64,000 nt of DNA from Caulobacteraceae bacterium. Its GTDB lineage: Bacteria; Pseudomonadota; Alphaproteobacteria; Caulobacterales; Caulobacteraceae. Where the stretch lies: the NCBI GenBank assembly GCA_947475415.1, contig CANJLH010000008.1:62001-126000 (forward strand), in the 5' to 3' direction. The notes under the pieces were generated by a model, which had not been told where the DNA came from, did not search any database, and was given only the letters and a program-made list of their open reading frames with translations. Position numbers and translations under genes: made by a program. Positions 38,241-47,689 of the stretch are shown in pieces (the first letter of the stretch is position 1; the number at the start of each line of letters is the position of its first letter).

Positions 38241-38831
38241 TTAGGCGGTTTCGCGCCAGCGGGCGAGATAGCGCGCGAGCATGTCGATCTCGAGGTTCAC
38301 CTGCGCACCCGCCACCAGTTCGCCCAGAGTGGTCACATCCCAGGTATGGGGAATCAGATTCACACCGAAAACATCATCCTCCACTTCGTTCACGGTCAGC
38401 GACACGCCTTCGACGGCGATCGATCCCTTTGGCGCGACATGTCGATGCAGCGGACGCGGCGCGCGGATGCGGACCCGGTGTGACCCGCCTTCTGACGTCA
38501 CGGTCAGCACCTCGCCAACGCCGTCCACATGTCCGGACACGATATGACCGCCGAGTTCGTCGCCAACGCGGGCGGCGCGTTCTAGATTGACCCTGCGCCC
38601 GACGCGCCATTCACCGAGCGTGGTTATGGCCAGGGTTTCGCCCGACACCTCCACCGCAAACCATCCGCGTCCCTTTTCCACCACGGTCAGACAGCAACCC
38701 GCATGGCTGATCGAGGCTCCGATCTCGATGGTGTCGACATCATAGGCGGTCTCGATTTCGAAGCGCCGATCGCGGTTGGTATCGCGCACGGCGCGCACGC
38801 GCCCCACATCGGTGACAATTCCGGTGAACAT
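38241..38831 (-). CDS. ribE: Riboflavin synthase subunit alpha
   Basis: Dismutates two lumazines into riboflavin. The 196-residue protein has the two tandem lumazine-binding barrels; each begins with the MFTGIV-type or [13 protein letters not shown] pattern. N-terminal [15 protein letters not shown] and internal [20 protein letters not shown] are diagnostic. Starts directly after the ribD stop. In relatives ribBA usually lies between this gene and ribH; here only 31 bases separate them. Confidence 0.96.
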   Translation of the reverse strand: MFTGIVTDVGRVRAVRDTNRDRRFEIETAYDVDTIEIGASISHAGCCLTVVEKGRGWFAVEVSGETLAITTLGEWRVGRRVNLERAARVGDELGGHIVSGHVDGVGEVLTVTSEGGSHRVRIRAPRPLHRHVAPKGSIAVEGVSLTVNEVEDDVFGVNLIPHTWDVTTLGELVAGAQVNLEIDMLARYLARWRETA

Positions 38832-39470
38832 TCAGATCCTTTCGTAGCGCTCCCACAGGTCGTCCCCCAGGGGCCGCACGTCAACTCTGCGCAATCGGGG
38901 CGCACCAACGAGCTCCCTTAGCGCTAAGGGACCGACTCCAGGCCTGCCCTCAGCCCCGATCAGGATCGGGGCGCGGAACCACTCCACAGCATCCACCAGC
39001 CCTTCGCTGAGAAAACTCGCCGCCACCCGGCCGCCGCCCTCGACGAACAGGTCCCGCAGCCCTTCCGCAGAAAGGGCCGCAACGACGTCCGCCAGCGGCG
39101 GATGCTCGCCGCGCGCCTTTAGGGTCAGCACCCGCACACCCTGATCGGTCAGCGACGCCCGGGCCGGCGTGGTCGCCACCACATAAGTGGGGATCTGTCG
39201 CGCCGTCGATGCGAGACGGGATGTCGCCGCCAGGCGCTGGCGGGAATCCAGCACCACCCGGGCCGGTTGGGGTCCGCCGTAGCCAGGCGTGCGCACCGTG
39301 AGTTCGGGATCGTCGGCGATAGCGGTCTCGACCCCCACGACGACCGCATGGTGCCGGGCGCGCAGGTCGTGGACCATTGAGCGCGCCGCGTCTCCGGTGA
39401 TCCATCGGCTCTCGCCAGCCTCGGTGGCGATGCGGCCGTCCAGTGAGGTGGCGAGCTTTAGGGTGATCAA
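38832..39470 (-). CDS. RibD reductase domain only (5-amino-6-(5-phosphoribosylamino)uracil reductase)
   Basis: The 212 residues correspond to the C-terminal reductase half of RibD: ITLKLATSLDGRIATEAGES, HHAVVVGVETAIADDPELTV, DLFVEGGGRVAASFLSEGLV. The N-terminal zinc deaminase half (about 145 residues with HAE and PCxxxGxxPPC motifs) is absent: the upstream in-frame TAG is the nrdR stop 31 bases away, leaving no room. The start is probably TTG at 39470. The protein begins exactly at the domain boundary and looks intact, so it is probably a functional stand-alone reductase, with the deaminase encoded elsewhere. Sits in the usual nrdR-ribD-ribE order. Confidence 0.9.
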   Translation of the reverse strand: MITLKLATSLDGRIATEAGESRWITGDAARSMVHDLRARHHAVVVGVETAIADDPELTVRTPGYGGPQPARVVLDSRQRLAATSRLASTARQIPTYVVATTPARASLTDQGVRVLTLKARGEHPPLADVVAALSAEGLRDLFVEGGGRVAASFLSEGLVDAVEWFRAPILIGAEGRPGVGPLALRELVGAPRLRRVDVRPLGDDLWERYERI

Positions 39471-39500
39471 GGCTGAGTTTCCGGCCTGCCGGCGCGACGC

Positions 39501-39974
39501 CTAGCGTCCGTCATCCAGGTTTTCGTTGAGCCCCTCCTCGCCGAGGAAGGTGGCGAACTCGCCCGCCTCGCGGAAGTCTCGATAGACCGATGCGTAACGG
39601 ACATAGGCCACATCATCCAGGGCCTTCAGGTGTTGCATAAGCAATCCGCCGACCGTCGAGGACGGAACTTCCGCGTCACCAAGGCCCTCCAGCTGGCGAA
39701 CTATGGACGAGATCATCCGCTCCACCCGCTCCGGCTCGATGGGGCGCTTGCGGATCGCCACGGCCACGGAGCGGGCCAGCTTCTCGCGGTCGAAAGGGAC
39801 GCGCCGGCCCGACCGCTTGACAATGGTGAGCTCACGAAGCTGCACGCGCTCGAAGGTGGTGAACCGCCCGCCGCACTCAGGGCATGAGCGGCGGCGGCGG
39901 ATAGCCGAGTTGTCCTCGGACGGGCGGCTATCCTTCACCTGACTTTCGGAATGTCCGCAAAATGGGCAGCGCAT
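39501..39974 (-). CDS. nrdR: Transcriptional repressor NrdR
   Basis: ATP/dATP-sensing zinc-finger repressor of ribonucleotide reductase genes. The 157-residue product has the N-terminal zinc ribbon ([13 protein letters not shown]...CPECGGRF), then an ATP-cone: [19 protein letters not shown] and [13 protein letters not shown]. Typical position between glyA and ribD. Confidence 0.97.
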   Translation of the reverse strand: MRCPFCGHSESQVKDSRPSEDNSAIRRRRSCPECGGRFTTFERVQLRELTIVKRSGRRVPFDREKLARSVAVAIRKRPIEPERVERMISSIVRQLEGLGDAEVPSSTVGGLLMQHLKALDDVAYVRYASVYRDFREAGEFATFLGEEGLNENLDDGR

Positions 39975-40005
39975 GATCTAGTCCCTCGCCACCTACCATT
40001 CCCTA

Positions 40006-41295
40006 TTAGGAGTAGATGGGAAAGCGTTTCGTCATTTCGACGACTTCGCCGCGCACCCGGGCCTCAACCTGACCCGACTGATCATCGGCGGCGATCGCGT
40101 CCAGCACTTCGCCGATCCAGCGGCCCACCTGGCGGAATTCGGCCGTACCGAATCCCCGCGTAGTTCCCGCCGGCGAGCCCACGCGCAGGCCCGACGTCTG
40201 CATCGGCGGCAGCGGATCGTTGGGAATGTTGTTCTTGTTGGTGGTGATGCCGGCGCGCTCCAGCGCCACTTCGGCCACGGCGCCGCTCACGCCCTTTGGC
40301 GTCAGATCGACAAGCATCAGGTGGCTGTCGGTGCCGTTGGAGACGATCTTGAAGCCCGCCTGCTGAAGGCTCTCGGCCAGCGCTTTGGCGTTTTCGATCA
40401 CCCTGCGGCCATAGTCCTTGAACTCCGGCCGAAGAGCCTCGCCGAACGCCACCGCCTTGGCGGCGATCACATGCATCAGCGGGCCGCCCTGCAGGCCGGG
40501 GAACACCGCCGAATCAATCTTCTTCGCCAGCTTCTTGTCGTTGGTCATGATCATCGCGCCACGCGGGCCGCGCAAAGTCTTGTGGGTGGTGGTGGTCACG
40601 ATGTGGGCGTGTGGGAACGGGCTTGGATAGACGCCGGCGGCGACCAGGCCCGCATAGTGGGCGATGTCGGCCATCAGCACCGCCCCGCACTTATCGGCGA
40701 TGTCACGGAACCGGGCGAAATCGATCACCCGCGAATAGGCTGTCGCGCCAGCGATAATCACCTTGGGCTTTTCCGCCATCGCCACGGCTTCGGCCTCGTC
40801 ATAGTCGATGAGGTGATCCTGGGCCCGCACGCCGTAGGCCACTGGCCGAAACCATTTGCCGGACTGGTTGACGCTCTTACCGTGGGTCAGGTGTCCGCCG
40901 TGGTCCAAATTCATGCCCATAAAGGTGTCACCCGGAACCATGGTGGCCATGAACGCCGCCTGGTTCGCCTGGCTGCCCGAGTGGGGTTGGACGTTGGCGA
41001 ATTCGCAACCAAAGAGCTGCTTTGCGCGCGCAATCGCTAGGCGCTCAGCCTCATCAACCACTTCGCAGCCGCCGTAGTAGCGTTTGCCAGGATAGCCTTC
41101 GGCGTATTTGTTGGTGAGCACGGAGCCCTGGGCGTCGAGCACGGCGCGCGAGACAATGTTCTCTGACGCGATCAACTCGATCTGCTCCTGCTGGCGGGTC
41201 AGTTCCCCCGCGAGCACCTTCGCCAGATCGGGATCGGTCTCTGCGACAGTTTTGGCGAAGAAGGCGGTGCGGGAGTCTTGGGCTTCGACGGTCAC
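40006..41295 (-). CDS. glyA: Serine hydroxymethyltransferase
   Basis: PLP enzyme interconverting serine and glycine with tetrahydrofolate, main source of one-carbon units. The 429-residue product from the GTG at 41295 begins [12 protein letters not shown]; in-frame upstream ATG codons (41391, 41442) would add an unconserved stretch. Motifs: [44 protein letters not shown] (PLP Lys) and [11 protein letters not shown]. Divergent from mucR. Confidence 0.96.
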   Translation of the reverse strand: MTVEAQDSRTAFFAKTVAETDPDLAKVLAGELTRQQEQIELIASENIVSRAVLDAQGSVLTNKYAEGYPGKRYYGGCEVVDEAERLAIARAKQLFGCEFANVQPHSGSQANQAAFMATMVPGDTFMGMNLDHGGHLTHGKSVNQSGKWFRPVAYGVRAQDHLIDYDEAEAVAMAEKPKVIIAGATAYSRVIDFARFRDIADKCGAVLMADIAHYAGLVAAGVYPSPFPHAHIVTTTTHKTLRGPRGAMIMTNDKKLAKKIDSAVFPGLQGGPLMHVIAAKAVAFGEALRPEFKDYGRRVIENAKALAESLQQAGFKIVSNGTDSHLMLVDLTPKGVSGAVAEVALERAGITTNKNNIPNDPLPPMQTSGLRVGSPAGTTRGFGTAEFRQVGRWIGEVLDAIAADDQSGQVEARVRGEVVEMTKRFPIYS

Positions 41296-41458
41296 GGGCG
41301 GGCCTTTTGCTGACGGGGCGGAGTCGCGGCGCTCTGTAGCCGAGAACGGCCCGTCGAGCCAATCAGCTTGCGGACGGAACTGTTTTCCCATGGTCGAGGT
41401 TATGGCCGGTGGGCGCTCGCACGTCAGACAGACGCGCGACAAGACAGGAGGGGACTAT

Positions 41459-41884
41459 ATGGCTATGGAACAGGAAATCGGGTCGCAGGATGACCTGATG
41501 CGGCTCGGCGCAGATATCGTCTCGGCCTTCGTGAGCCGCAATTCCGTTGCGGTGGACGCCGTTCCCGACGTGATTCGTTCAGTGCACCAAGCGCTCAGCG
41601 GCCTGACCGGCGCCCCGCCCGTCCCGCCGGAAGAGAAACGCCGCCCTGCGGCGTCGATCGCCAAGTCCGTGCAGCACGAATACATCATCTGCCTTGAAGA
41701 CGGTAAGCGACTGAAAATGCTCAAGCGCTACCTGCGCTCGCGTTACGACCTGAGCCCCGAGGAATACCGTCGGCGCTGGGGCCTGCCGGCCGACTATCCG
41801 ATGGTGGTGCCGGCCTATTCGGCCCGCCGCTCCGACTTCGCCAAGCAAATCGGCCTCGGCCGCGGCGTACGCCGCGGCAAGTAA
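41459..41884 (+). CDS. MucR/Ros family transcriptional regulator, zinc-ligand-deficient
   Basis: A 141-residue MucR/Ros protein, DNA-binding regulators with cell-cycle and envelope roles in alphaproteobacteria. The core is IICLEDGKRLKMLKRYLRS, then LSPEEYRRRWGLPADYPMV and the basic AKQIGLGRG. Classical members have a single zinc finger with Cys/Asp and two His (KRHLxxH); here Cys78 and Asp81 remain but the His positions are Tyr91 and Arg95. The fold may be kept by other contacts, as described for the 'Ml' homologues of Mesorhizobium that lack zinc. Strong Shine-Dalgarno (AGGAGGGG) before ATG 41459. Confidence 0.93.
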   Translation: MAMEQEIGSQDDLMRLGADIVSAFVSRNSVAVDAVPDVIRSVHQALSGLTGAPPVPPEEKRRPAASIAKSVQHEYIICLEDGKRLKMLKRYLRSRYDLSPEEYRRRWGLPADYPMVVPAYSARRSDFAKQIGLGRGVRRGK

Positions 41885-41900
41885 TCCAACGCCTGCGAGC

Positions 41901-43142
41901 TCAGGCCGCGACGCCGCCGACGCGCTTGATGTTGCAATGAGTCCAGAGCGCTTCAAGCGCCTGGACCAGATCATCCATCATCGCGTCCGTGTGGGCCGGC
42001 GAGGGCGTGAAACGCAGCCGCTCAGTGCCCCGCGGCACGGTGGGATAATTGATCGGTTGGACGTAGATTCCATAATCGGCCAGCAGGATGTCAGAGATCA
42101 TCTTGCAGTGCACGGGATCGCCCACCTCCACCGGCACGATGTGGCTCACGGAGCTCTCCATCACCGGCAGGCCGGCCTTGCGCAACCGCGCCTTCAAAGT
42201 GGCCGCCCGTTCCTGGTGAGTTTGGCGAACGTAGTCGTTTTCCTTCAGCCACCGGATCGAGGCCGCGGCCCCCGCCGCCAGGGCGGGCGGAATCGAGGTC
42301 GTGAAGATAAAGCCGTCCGCAAAGCTGCGGATGGCGTCAACGATGACGGCGTCAGCGGCGATGTAGCCGCCCATGACACCGATGGCCTTGGCGAGCGTGC
42401 CTTCGATGATGTCGATCTGGTCCATGACAGCGTCGCGCTCGGCGACGCCGCCGCCCCTTGGACCGTACATGCCTACGGCATGAACTTCGTCCAGATAGGT
42501 CATGGCGTTGTATTTCTTCGCCAGCGCCACCGTGGCCGGCAAGTCGGCGATGTCGCCGTCCATTGAATACACGCTCTCCAGGGCGATGAGCTTCGGCGCG
42601 TCCGGATCGGCGCCCGCCAGCAACTCCTCAAGGTGCGCCAGATCGTTGTGGCGGAACACCCGGCGCTGATCGCGCGCCCCCGCGCGGATGCCGGAGATCA
42701 TTGAATTGTGGTTCAACGCATCGGAGAAGACGATCAGCCCCGGCAAAATCCGATACAGCGTCGAAAGCGAGGCTTCATTGGACACGTAGCCAGACGTGAA
42801 CAGAAGAGCGGCCTCCTTGCCGTGCAGGTCGGCCAGTTCTCGTTCCAGTTCAACGTGATAGTGGGTCGTCCCGGAGATGTTTCGCGTGCCGCCCGAACCG
42901 GCGCCCGCCGTATCAAGCGCCGCGTGCATGGCGTCGAGCACCACGGGGTTCTGACCCTGACCGAGGTAGTCGTTCGAACACCAGACGATGACGTCCTGTT
43001 CTGCGCCGTCATCACGGGTCCAGGTCGCCCGCGGGAAATTTCCCCGATGGCGTTTGAGGTCCGCGAACACGCGGTAGCGGCCTTCCGCGTGGATCTCGTC
43101 CAACGCGGCGACGAAGGCTTTCCTGTAATCCATCAAACTCAT
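41901..43142 (-). CDS. hemA: 5-aminolevulinate synthase
   Basis: PLP enzyme condensing glycine and succinyl-CoA: the C4 route to heme found in alphaproteobacteria. The 413-residue protein has [46 protein letters not shown] and the PLP Lys in [11 protein letters not shown] (residue 252). ATG 43142 ([17 protein letters not shown] just before) is preferred; 43133 is possible. The C-terminus has no heme-regulatory-type Cys-Pro I can see. Divergent from hemB, the next enzyme. Confidence 0.97.
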   Translation of the reverse strand: MSLMDYRKAFVAALDEIHAEGRYRVFADLKRHRGNFPRATWTRDDGAEQDVIVWCSNDYLGQGQNPVVLDAMHAALDTAGAGSGGTRNISGTTHYHVELERELADLHGKEAALLFTSGYVSNEASLSTLYRILPGLIVFSDALNHNSMISGIRAGARDQRRVFRHNDLAHLEELLAGADPDAPKLIALESVYSMDGDIADLPATVALAKKYNAMTYLDEVHAVGMYGPRGGGVAERDAVMDQIDIIEGTLAKAIGVMGGYIAADAVIVDAIRSFADGFIFTTSIPPALAAGAAASIRWLKENDYVRQTHQERAATLKARLRKAGLPVMESSVSHIVPVEVGDPVHCKMISDILLADYGIYVQPINYPTVPRGTERLRFTPSPAHTDAMMDDLVQALEALWTHCNIKRVGGVAA

Positions 43143-43278
43143 TTCCCGCCTCGGCATTGGCCAGCCGTCGGCTCTCAGACCCCGGTCGGACGAGTTTTTC
43201 GCATTGCCGGCCCACGTTGTCCACATCAGGACGATTACGTAGCTTGCCTCGCCCGCCTCGATAGATCAGATCGCCCGC

Positions 43279-44295
43279 ATGACATCAGCTCCCCTCGCCC
43301 CCTACCCGGCGCTGCGCCTGCGCCGCTTGCGCCAATCGGACTGGGTGCGCCGCTTGGTCCGGGAAAGCTCGCTCACGCCCGCTGACCTGATCTGGTCGAT
43401 GGTGGTTCATGAAGGCGAAGGCCAAATTCCGGTGGCGGCCATGCCTGGGGTTTCGCGCCTTTCCGTCCAGGACGCCGCTGCCGCCGCGCGCGAGGCGCGC
43501 TCGCTGGGAATCCCCGCAATTGCGGTGTTCCCCCATATCGACGGCGCCAAGAAGGACGCCCGAGGCGGCCACGCCGCGGATTCCGATGGACTGATCGCCC
43601 GGGCGATCAAGGCCATGAAGGATGCCGCGCCTGAGGTTGGGATCATGTGCGATGTGGCGTTGGACCCCTTTACCGACCATGGTCACGACGGGCTGATCGA
43701 GAACGGCCGTATCCTCAATGACGAGACCATCGAGGCGTTGATCGCCCAAGGCCTTATGCAGGCGGAAGCCGGCTGTGACATATTGGCGCCCTCGGACATG
43801 ATGGACGGTCGCTGCGGCAGGCTGCGCGCGGCGCTTGAAGCGGCGGGGCTGTCCGACGTGATGATCATGTCCTACGCCGCCAAATACGCATCGGCTTTCT
43901 ACGGCCCCTACCGCGAGGCGATCGGCTCTGGGAAGCTGGGGGCTGGGTCGGTCGACAATCCGCCAGACAAGAAGACTTACCAGATGGATCCCGCCAATTC
44001 CGACGAGGCGCTGCGCGAGGTCGCCCTCGACATCGCTGAGGGCGCGGACATGGTGATGGTCAAGCCCGGCATGCCCTATCTCGACATCGTGCGCCGGGTG
44101 GTGGAGGCCTTCTCGATGCCGACCTTCGCGTTTCAGGTTTCGGGCGAATACGCCATGTTGATGGCTGCGGCTCAGAATGGCTGGCTCGATGAGGAACGCG
44201 CCATTCTGGAAAGCCTGGGCGGTTTCAAGCGCGCAGGCTGCGCCGGCGTGATAACCTATTTCGCCCCGAGGGCCGCGCGCCTGTTGGGCGCTTGA
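43279..44295 (+). CDS. hemB: Delta-aminolevulinic acid dehydratase (porphobilinogen synthase)
   Basis: Joins two 5-aminolevulinates into porphobilinogen. The 338-residue protein has the two Schiff-base lysines in MSYAAKYASAFYGPYR and MVMVKPGMPYLDI. The metal site reads MCDVALDPFTDHGHDGLI, lacking the Cys triad of zinc-dependent enzymes, so it belongs to the magnesium/potassium type. Divergent from hemA across 136 bases, which could allow joint control. A small terminator follows. Confidence 0.97.
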   Translation: MTSAPLAPYPALRLRRLRQSDWVRRLVRESSLTPADLIWSMVVHEGEGQIPVAAMPGVSRLSVQDAAAAAREARSLGIPAIAVFPHIDGAKKDARGGHAADSDGLIARAIKAMKDAAPEVGIMCDVALDPFTDHGHDGLIENGRILNDETIEALIAQGLMQAEAGCDILAPSDMMDGRCGRLRAALEAAGLSDVMIMSYAAKYASAFYGPYREAIGSGKLGAGSVDNPPDKKTYQMDPANSDEALREVALDIAEGADMVMVKPGMPYLDIVRRVVEAFSMPTFAFQVSGEYAMLMAAAQNGWLDEERAILESLGGFKRAGCAGVITYFAPRAARLLGA

Positions 44296-44371
44296 GCGCG
44301 TGCGACCGCCCACCACAGGCGCGCGCGCGTAACCGTCATGGTAAAGAACTGTTTGCAATCGTCTGCCTAAC

Positions 44372-44391
44372 GTTGCGTTTGCGCAACTTTT
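44372..44391 (+). terminator. Intrinsic terminator after hemB
   Basis: GTTGCG (44372-44377) pairs with CGCAAC (44382-44387) around TTTG, followed by TTTT. A short but well-formed terminator 77 bases after the hemB stop. Confidence 0.55.
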
Positions 44392-44407
44392 CATCATCGA
44401 GTTCAGG

Positions 44408-44551
44408 ATGTCGCCCGTGTTGCCCGCTTCGCTTGCCGTCCTCGGCCTGATCTCGTCGCCCCTGGCCCTCGGCGCGCTGATTCTCCTTCACGCCAACCGA
44501 AGCCACGCCGCCGCCGCCCGCGCGGCCGCGGAGCCTGACCTCAACGGCTAG
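44408..44551 (+). CDS. Candidate 47-residue single-span membrane protein
   Basis: ATG to TAG frame MSPVLPASLAVLGLISSPLA... with one long hydrophobic segment (about residues 5-28) and an Ala/Arg-rich tail. Codons are mostly G/C-ending. Preceded by weak GAG/AGG and by a terminator 17 bases upstream, so it would need its own promoter overlapping that region. Its stop is one base from the stop of the convergent dehydrogenase gene, a packing that favours a real gene. Confidence 0.45.
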   Translation: MSPVLPASLAVLGLISSPLALGALILLHANRSHAAAARAAAEPDLNG

Positions 44552-44552
44552 C

Positions 44553-45410
44553 TCAAGGGCGTTCCAGTCGCGCTGACAGGCTGGATGTATCCCAGCGATG
44601 CCCTCCGAGGGCCTGCACTTCGGCATAGAAGCCATCGATCAACCGGGTCACATCAAGGCGCGCGCCATTGCGTCCGGCTTCATCAAGCACCAGCCCTAGA
44701 TCCTTGCGCATCCAATCCACAGCGAAGCCAAAATCGAATCGGCCTTCAGCCATCGTCGCCCAACGATTGTCCATTTGCCAAGATTGGGCCGCGCCCTTTG
44801 AAATAGCTTCATAAACATCGGCCGGATCCAGCCCCGCGCGCCGGGCGAAATGAAGTCCTTCTGCAAGCCCCTGAACGAGACCGGCGATACAGATCTGATT
44901 GACCATCTTGGTCAATTGTCCGGCGCCCGGGCCGCCCATTAACCGGACCGCCTTGGCGAAACTCGCGATCACCGGCTGCGCTCGCTCGAAGGCGCGCGGA
45001 TCTCCACCGCACATAACCGTCAGCTGACCGTTCTCTGCTCCGGCTTGTCCACCGGAGACCGGCGCATCGACGAAAGCCCGACCTCCCGAAGCCGCCAACA
45101 CCGCCATCTCACGAGCCAATGCGGCGGATGTGGTCGTACAGTCCACCACGATGGCCCCCGCTGTCATGACCGGCAGCGCTGTCGAGATGACACCGCGCAC
45201 GTCGTCGTCATTGCCAACGCACAGGAACGCGATCTCCGCGCCGGCGGCCGCGTCCTCCACGGTGGCTTCCACCCGCCCGCCGTGGGTGGCGACCCAGCGC
45301 TTGGCCTTTTGCGGAGAGCGGTTGAACACCGTCATGTCGTGTCCGGCCCGCGCCAGATGACCCGCCATGGGAAACCCCATCACCCCAAGGCCGAAGAAAG
45401 CTGTCTTCAT
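44553..45410 (-). CDS. NAD(P)-dependent beta-hydroxyacid dehydrogenase (3-hydroxyisobutyrate dehydrogenase family)
   Basis: The 285-residue protein has the Rossmann motif FFGLGVMGFPMAGHLARAG, the substrate block DAPVSGGQAGAENGQLTVM-C and the catalytic Lys in GPGAGQLTKMVNQICIA. Members oxidise or reduce 3-hydroxyisobutyrate, tartronate semialdehyde or related acids; the exact substrate is not readable. Single gene on the minus strand, divergent from motB. Confidence 0.92.
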   Translation of the reverse strand: MKTAFFGLGVMGFPMAGHLARAGHDMTVFNRSPQKAKRWVATHGGRVEATVEDAAAGAEIAFLCVGNDDDVRGVISTALPVMTAGAIVVDCTTTSAALAREMAVLAASGGRAFVDAPVSGGQAGAENGQLTVMCGGDPRAFERAQPVIASFAKAVRLMGGPGAGQLTKMVNQICIAGLVQGLAEGLHFARRAGLDPADVYEAISKGAAQSWQMDNRWATMAEGRFDFGFAVDWMRKDLGLVLDEAGRNGARLDVTRLIDGFYAEVQALGGHRWDTSSLSARLERP

Positions 45411-45492
45411 TCGTTGCTCCTCAGATTCCGCAACCGCATCTTAACAACCCGCGGGCAGGTTGGGACGCCAACAGGCTTAACCGGAATAAACC

Positions 45493-46389
45493 ATGTCGAC
45501 CGGCGAACGGCCCATCATCATCAAGCGCATCAAAAAGGGTGGCCACGGCCACCATGGCGGCGCGTGGAAAGTGGCCTATGCCGACTTCGTTACCGCGATG
45601 ATGGCCTTCTTCCTGCTGATGTGGCTGATCAACACAACCAGCCCGGAACAAAAACGCGGCATCGCCGACTACTTCGCGCCGGCCAGTGTGTCGCCAACCA
45701 CCTCAGGATCCGGTGGAATCCTTGCTGGCACAGCCCTGGGCGACGATGGCGCGGAAGGCTCCGGCTCCGCACAGGTTATCGAGAACCAGGCGCCCGAGGT
45801 GAAGAACCCGGCCGACGGAAAGAGCGAATCAGCCGCCCAGAGCGCCTCGGACGCCGCCGCCGAGGCCATGCGGGAGGCGCTTCAGAAGCGAGAGGAGGCC
45901 GCATTTGAATCGGCCGCCCAGTCGTTGAAACAAGCACTGCAGGATATGCCGGAGCTTGCCGAGCTTTCGAAGAACATCATTGTCGACATCACGCCTGAGG
46001 GCCTGCGCATCCAACTGATCGACCAGGAAGGCCGCTCAATGTTCCCGGAAGGGGGCGTCCAACCCAACGACCGGGCTCGCCTGCTACTGCGCGCGGTGAC
46101 CAAGGTGATCAACCAATTGCCCAATCGGATTAGCCTCTACGGCCACACCTCGACCAGTTCCAATGGCCTGACCGCCGACGGCGACTGGCAACTTTCCGCA
46201 GGCCGTGCGGACGCGTCGCGGCGCATTCTCCAAAGCGCCGGCGTTGACCCTGATCGCGTGTACCAGGTGTCCGGCAAAGCCAATTCCGAGCCGCTCTATC
46301 CGGACGACCCGACGCTGCCAGGGAACCGGCGGCTCGCCATCGTGCTGCTGCGGGAGGCGCCGGTGCTCCCCCCTGACCATGGTCTCTGA
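45493..46389 (+). CDS. motB: Flagellar motor protein MotB
   Basis: Stator subunit that anchors MotA-MotB to peptidoglycan and carries the proton. The 298-residue product has a basic N-terminus (IIIKRIKKGGHGHHGG), one membrane helix with the essential Asp in AYADFVTAMMAFFLLMWLIN, and a C-terminal OmpA-like domain with LYGHTSTSSNG (Thr-Ser replacing the common Thr-Asp) and PGNRRLAIVLL. The linker is Ala/Glu-rich. No motA is nearby, as in Caulobacter. Confidence 0.95.
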   Translation: MSTGERPIIIKRIKKGGHGHHGGAWKVAYADFVTAMMAFFLLMWLINTTSPEQKRGIADYFAPASVSPTTSGSGGILAGTALGDDGAEGSGSAQVIENQAPEVKNPADGKSESAAQSASDAAAEAMREALQKREEAAFESAAQSLKQALQDMPELAELSKNIIVDITPEGLRIQLIDQEGRSMFPEGGVQPNDRARLLLRAVTKVINQLPNRISLYGHTSTSSNGLTADGDWQLSAGRADASRRILQSAGVDPDRVYQVSGKANSEPLYPDDPTLPGNRRLAIVLLREAPVLPPDHGL

Positions 46390-46467
46390 ATCGAAGCCCT
46401 TGCGCCAAGGCTGCGCATACCGCCTAATCATTCATAGGCGCAAAGGTTTGAGAGCGATCGCAAGTCC

Positions 46468-47226
46468 GTGACGCAACACTTTCCGACCCGACAGCTCAGG
46501 TTCTTCCTGACCGCGCCGTCGCCGTGCCCGTACCTTGCGGACCGGTATGAACGGAAGGTGTTCGCGCACCTACCGCTTTCGGACGGCGCGATGGTCAATG
46601 ACAGCCTGACCCAGGTGGGCTTTCGGCGATCACAAAACATCGCCTATCGACCAGCCTGCGAGACCTGCACGGCCTGTGTTTCGGCGAGAATCCCTGTCCG
46701 CGATTATTTTTACTCACGGTCAGAGCGCCGCACCCTGACCCGTAATGGCGATCTGGAGCGTCACCTGGTCGAGGCGGAAGCCACGCTCGAACAATTCGAT
46801 CTGCTGCGAAGGTATCTGCTCGCCCGACACGCTGACGGCGGCATGGCCGAGATGACATGGCCGGACTATGTGGCCATGGTCGAGGACACGGCGGTTCGCA
46901 CGCACGTAATCGAATACCGGCTACATTCGAAGGATGGCGGCCCCGGCGATCTGGTGGCCTGTGTCTTGGTTGACCTGATGAGCGATGGCCTGTCGCTGGT
47001 CTATTCCTTCTTCGACCCGAACCTCGGCCGGCGCAGCCTCGGTTCCTTTATTATCCTCGATCACATCGAGCAGGCGCGGCTGACTCGCCAACCCTACGTC
47101 TACCTGGGCTACTGGGTGCGAGGGAGCATAAAGATGGACTATAAGGTCCGCTTTTCGCCGGTCGAACTCCTGAAACCGGAAGGCTGGGTCGTGATGTCCG
47201 CAAGGGACCGCGACGCTAAGGTCTGA
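46468..47226 (+). CDS. bpt: Aspartate/glutamate leucyltransferase (Bpt)
   Basis: Transfers leucine from Leu-tRNA to N-terminal Asp or Glu of proteins, marking them for ClpS-ClpAP (N-end rule). The 252-residue product starts at GTG 46468 and has the ATE/Bpt motifs CPYLADRYERKVFAHL, GFRRSQNIAYRPACETCTAC, FDPNLGRRSLGSF and YLGYWVRGSIKMDYKVRFSP. Cys residues in CETCTAC match the N-terminal metal/heme-binding-like cluster of the family. Confidence 0.94.
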   Translation: MTQHFPTRQLRFFLTAPSPCPYLADRYERKVFAHLPLSDGAMVNDSLTQVGFRRSQNIAYRPACETCTACVSARIPVRDYFYSRSERRTLTRNGDLERHLVEAEATLEQFDLLRRYLLARHADGGMAEMTWPDYVAMVEDTAVRTHVIEYRLHSKDGGPGDLVACVLVDLMSDGLSLVYSFFDPNLGRRSLGSFIILDHIEQARLTRQPYVYLGYWVRGSIKMDYKVRFSPVELLKPEGWVVMSARDRDAKV

Positions 47227-47241
47227 CGAGAAAGCTTTGGA

Positions 47242-47622
47242 TTGGGCGTTCAACTCAACCACACGATCGTCTGGTGCAATAACCAGGAGACGTCGGCACG
47301 GTTCCTGGCCGACATCCTTGGCATGCCGCCCCCCAAACGGTTGGCCCACTTCTCCGTCGTGGAACTGGGCAATGGCGTAAGTCTGGATTTTTCGCAGAAC
47401 GGCGACGCGATCGTCACCCAGCATTATGCTTTCCTCGTGAGCGAACCGGAATTCGACTCAATTCTGTCGCGCATCAAATCACAGGGACTGAGCTACTGGG
47501 CCGATCCGGCGCGTACGCGGTCCGGTGAGATCAACCACAATGATGGCGGACGCGGAGTCTATTTTCTGGATCCGGACGGCCACGTCCTCGAGGCGATAAC
47601 TCGCCCCTATGGTGGCGGCTGA
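47242..47622 (+). CDS. VOC family (glyoxalase/dioxygenase fold) protein
   Basis: A 126-residue vicinal-oxygen-chelate protein. VQLNHTIVWCNNQETSARFL and GRGVYFLDPDGHVLEAITRP contain the His and Glu ligands expected in one half of the metal site (His near residue 7, His in the central strand, Glu near the end). The substrate could be an aldehyde-glutathione adduct or an aromatic; unknown. The start is probably TTG at 47242, 15 bases after bpt. Confidence 0.88.
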   Translation: MGVQLNHTIVWCNNQETSARFLADILGMPPPKRLAHFSVVELGNGVSLDFSQNGDAIVTQHYAFLVSEPEFDSILSRIKSQGLSYWADPARTRSGEINHNDGGRGVYFLDPDGHVLEAITRPYGGG

Positions 47623-47689
47623 ACCGCATCGACCGGCGCGCCCCGGCTTGCTAGGCTGGCCCCGTGAACCCTCGCGCAAGACATGCACC

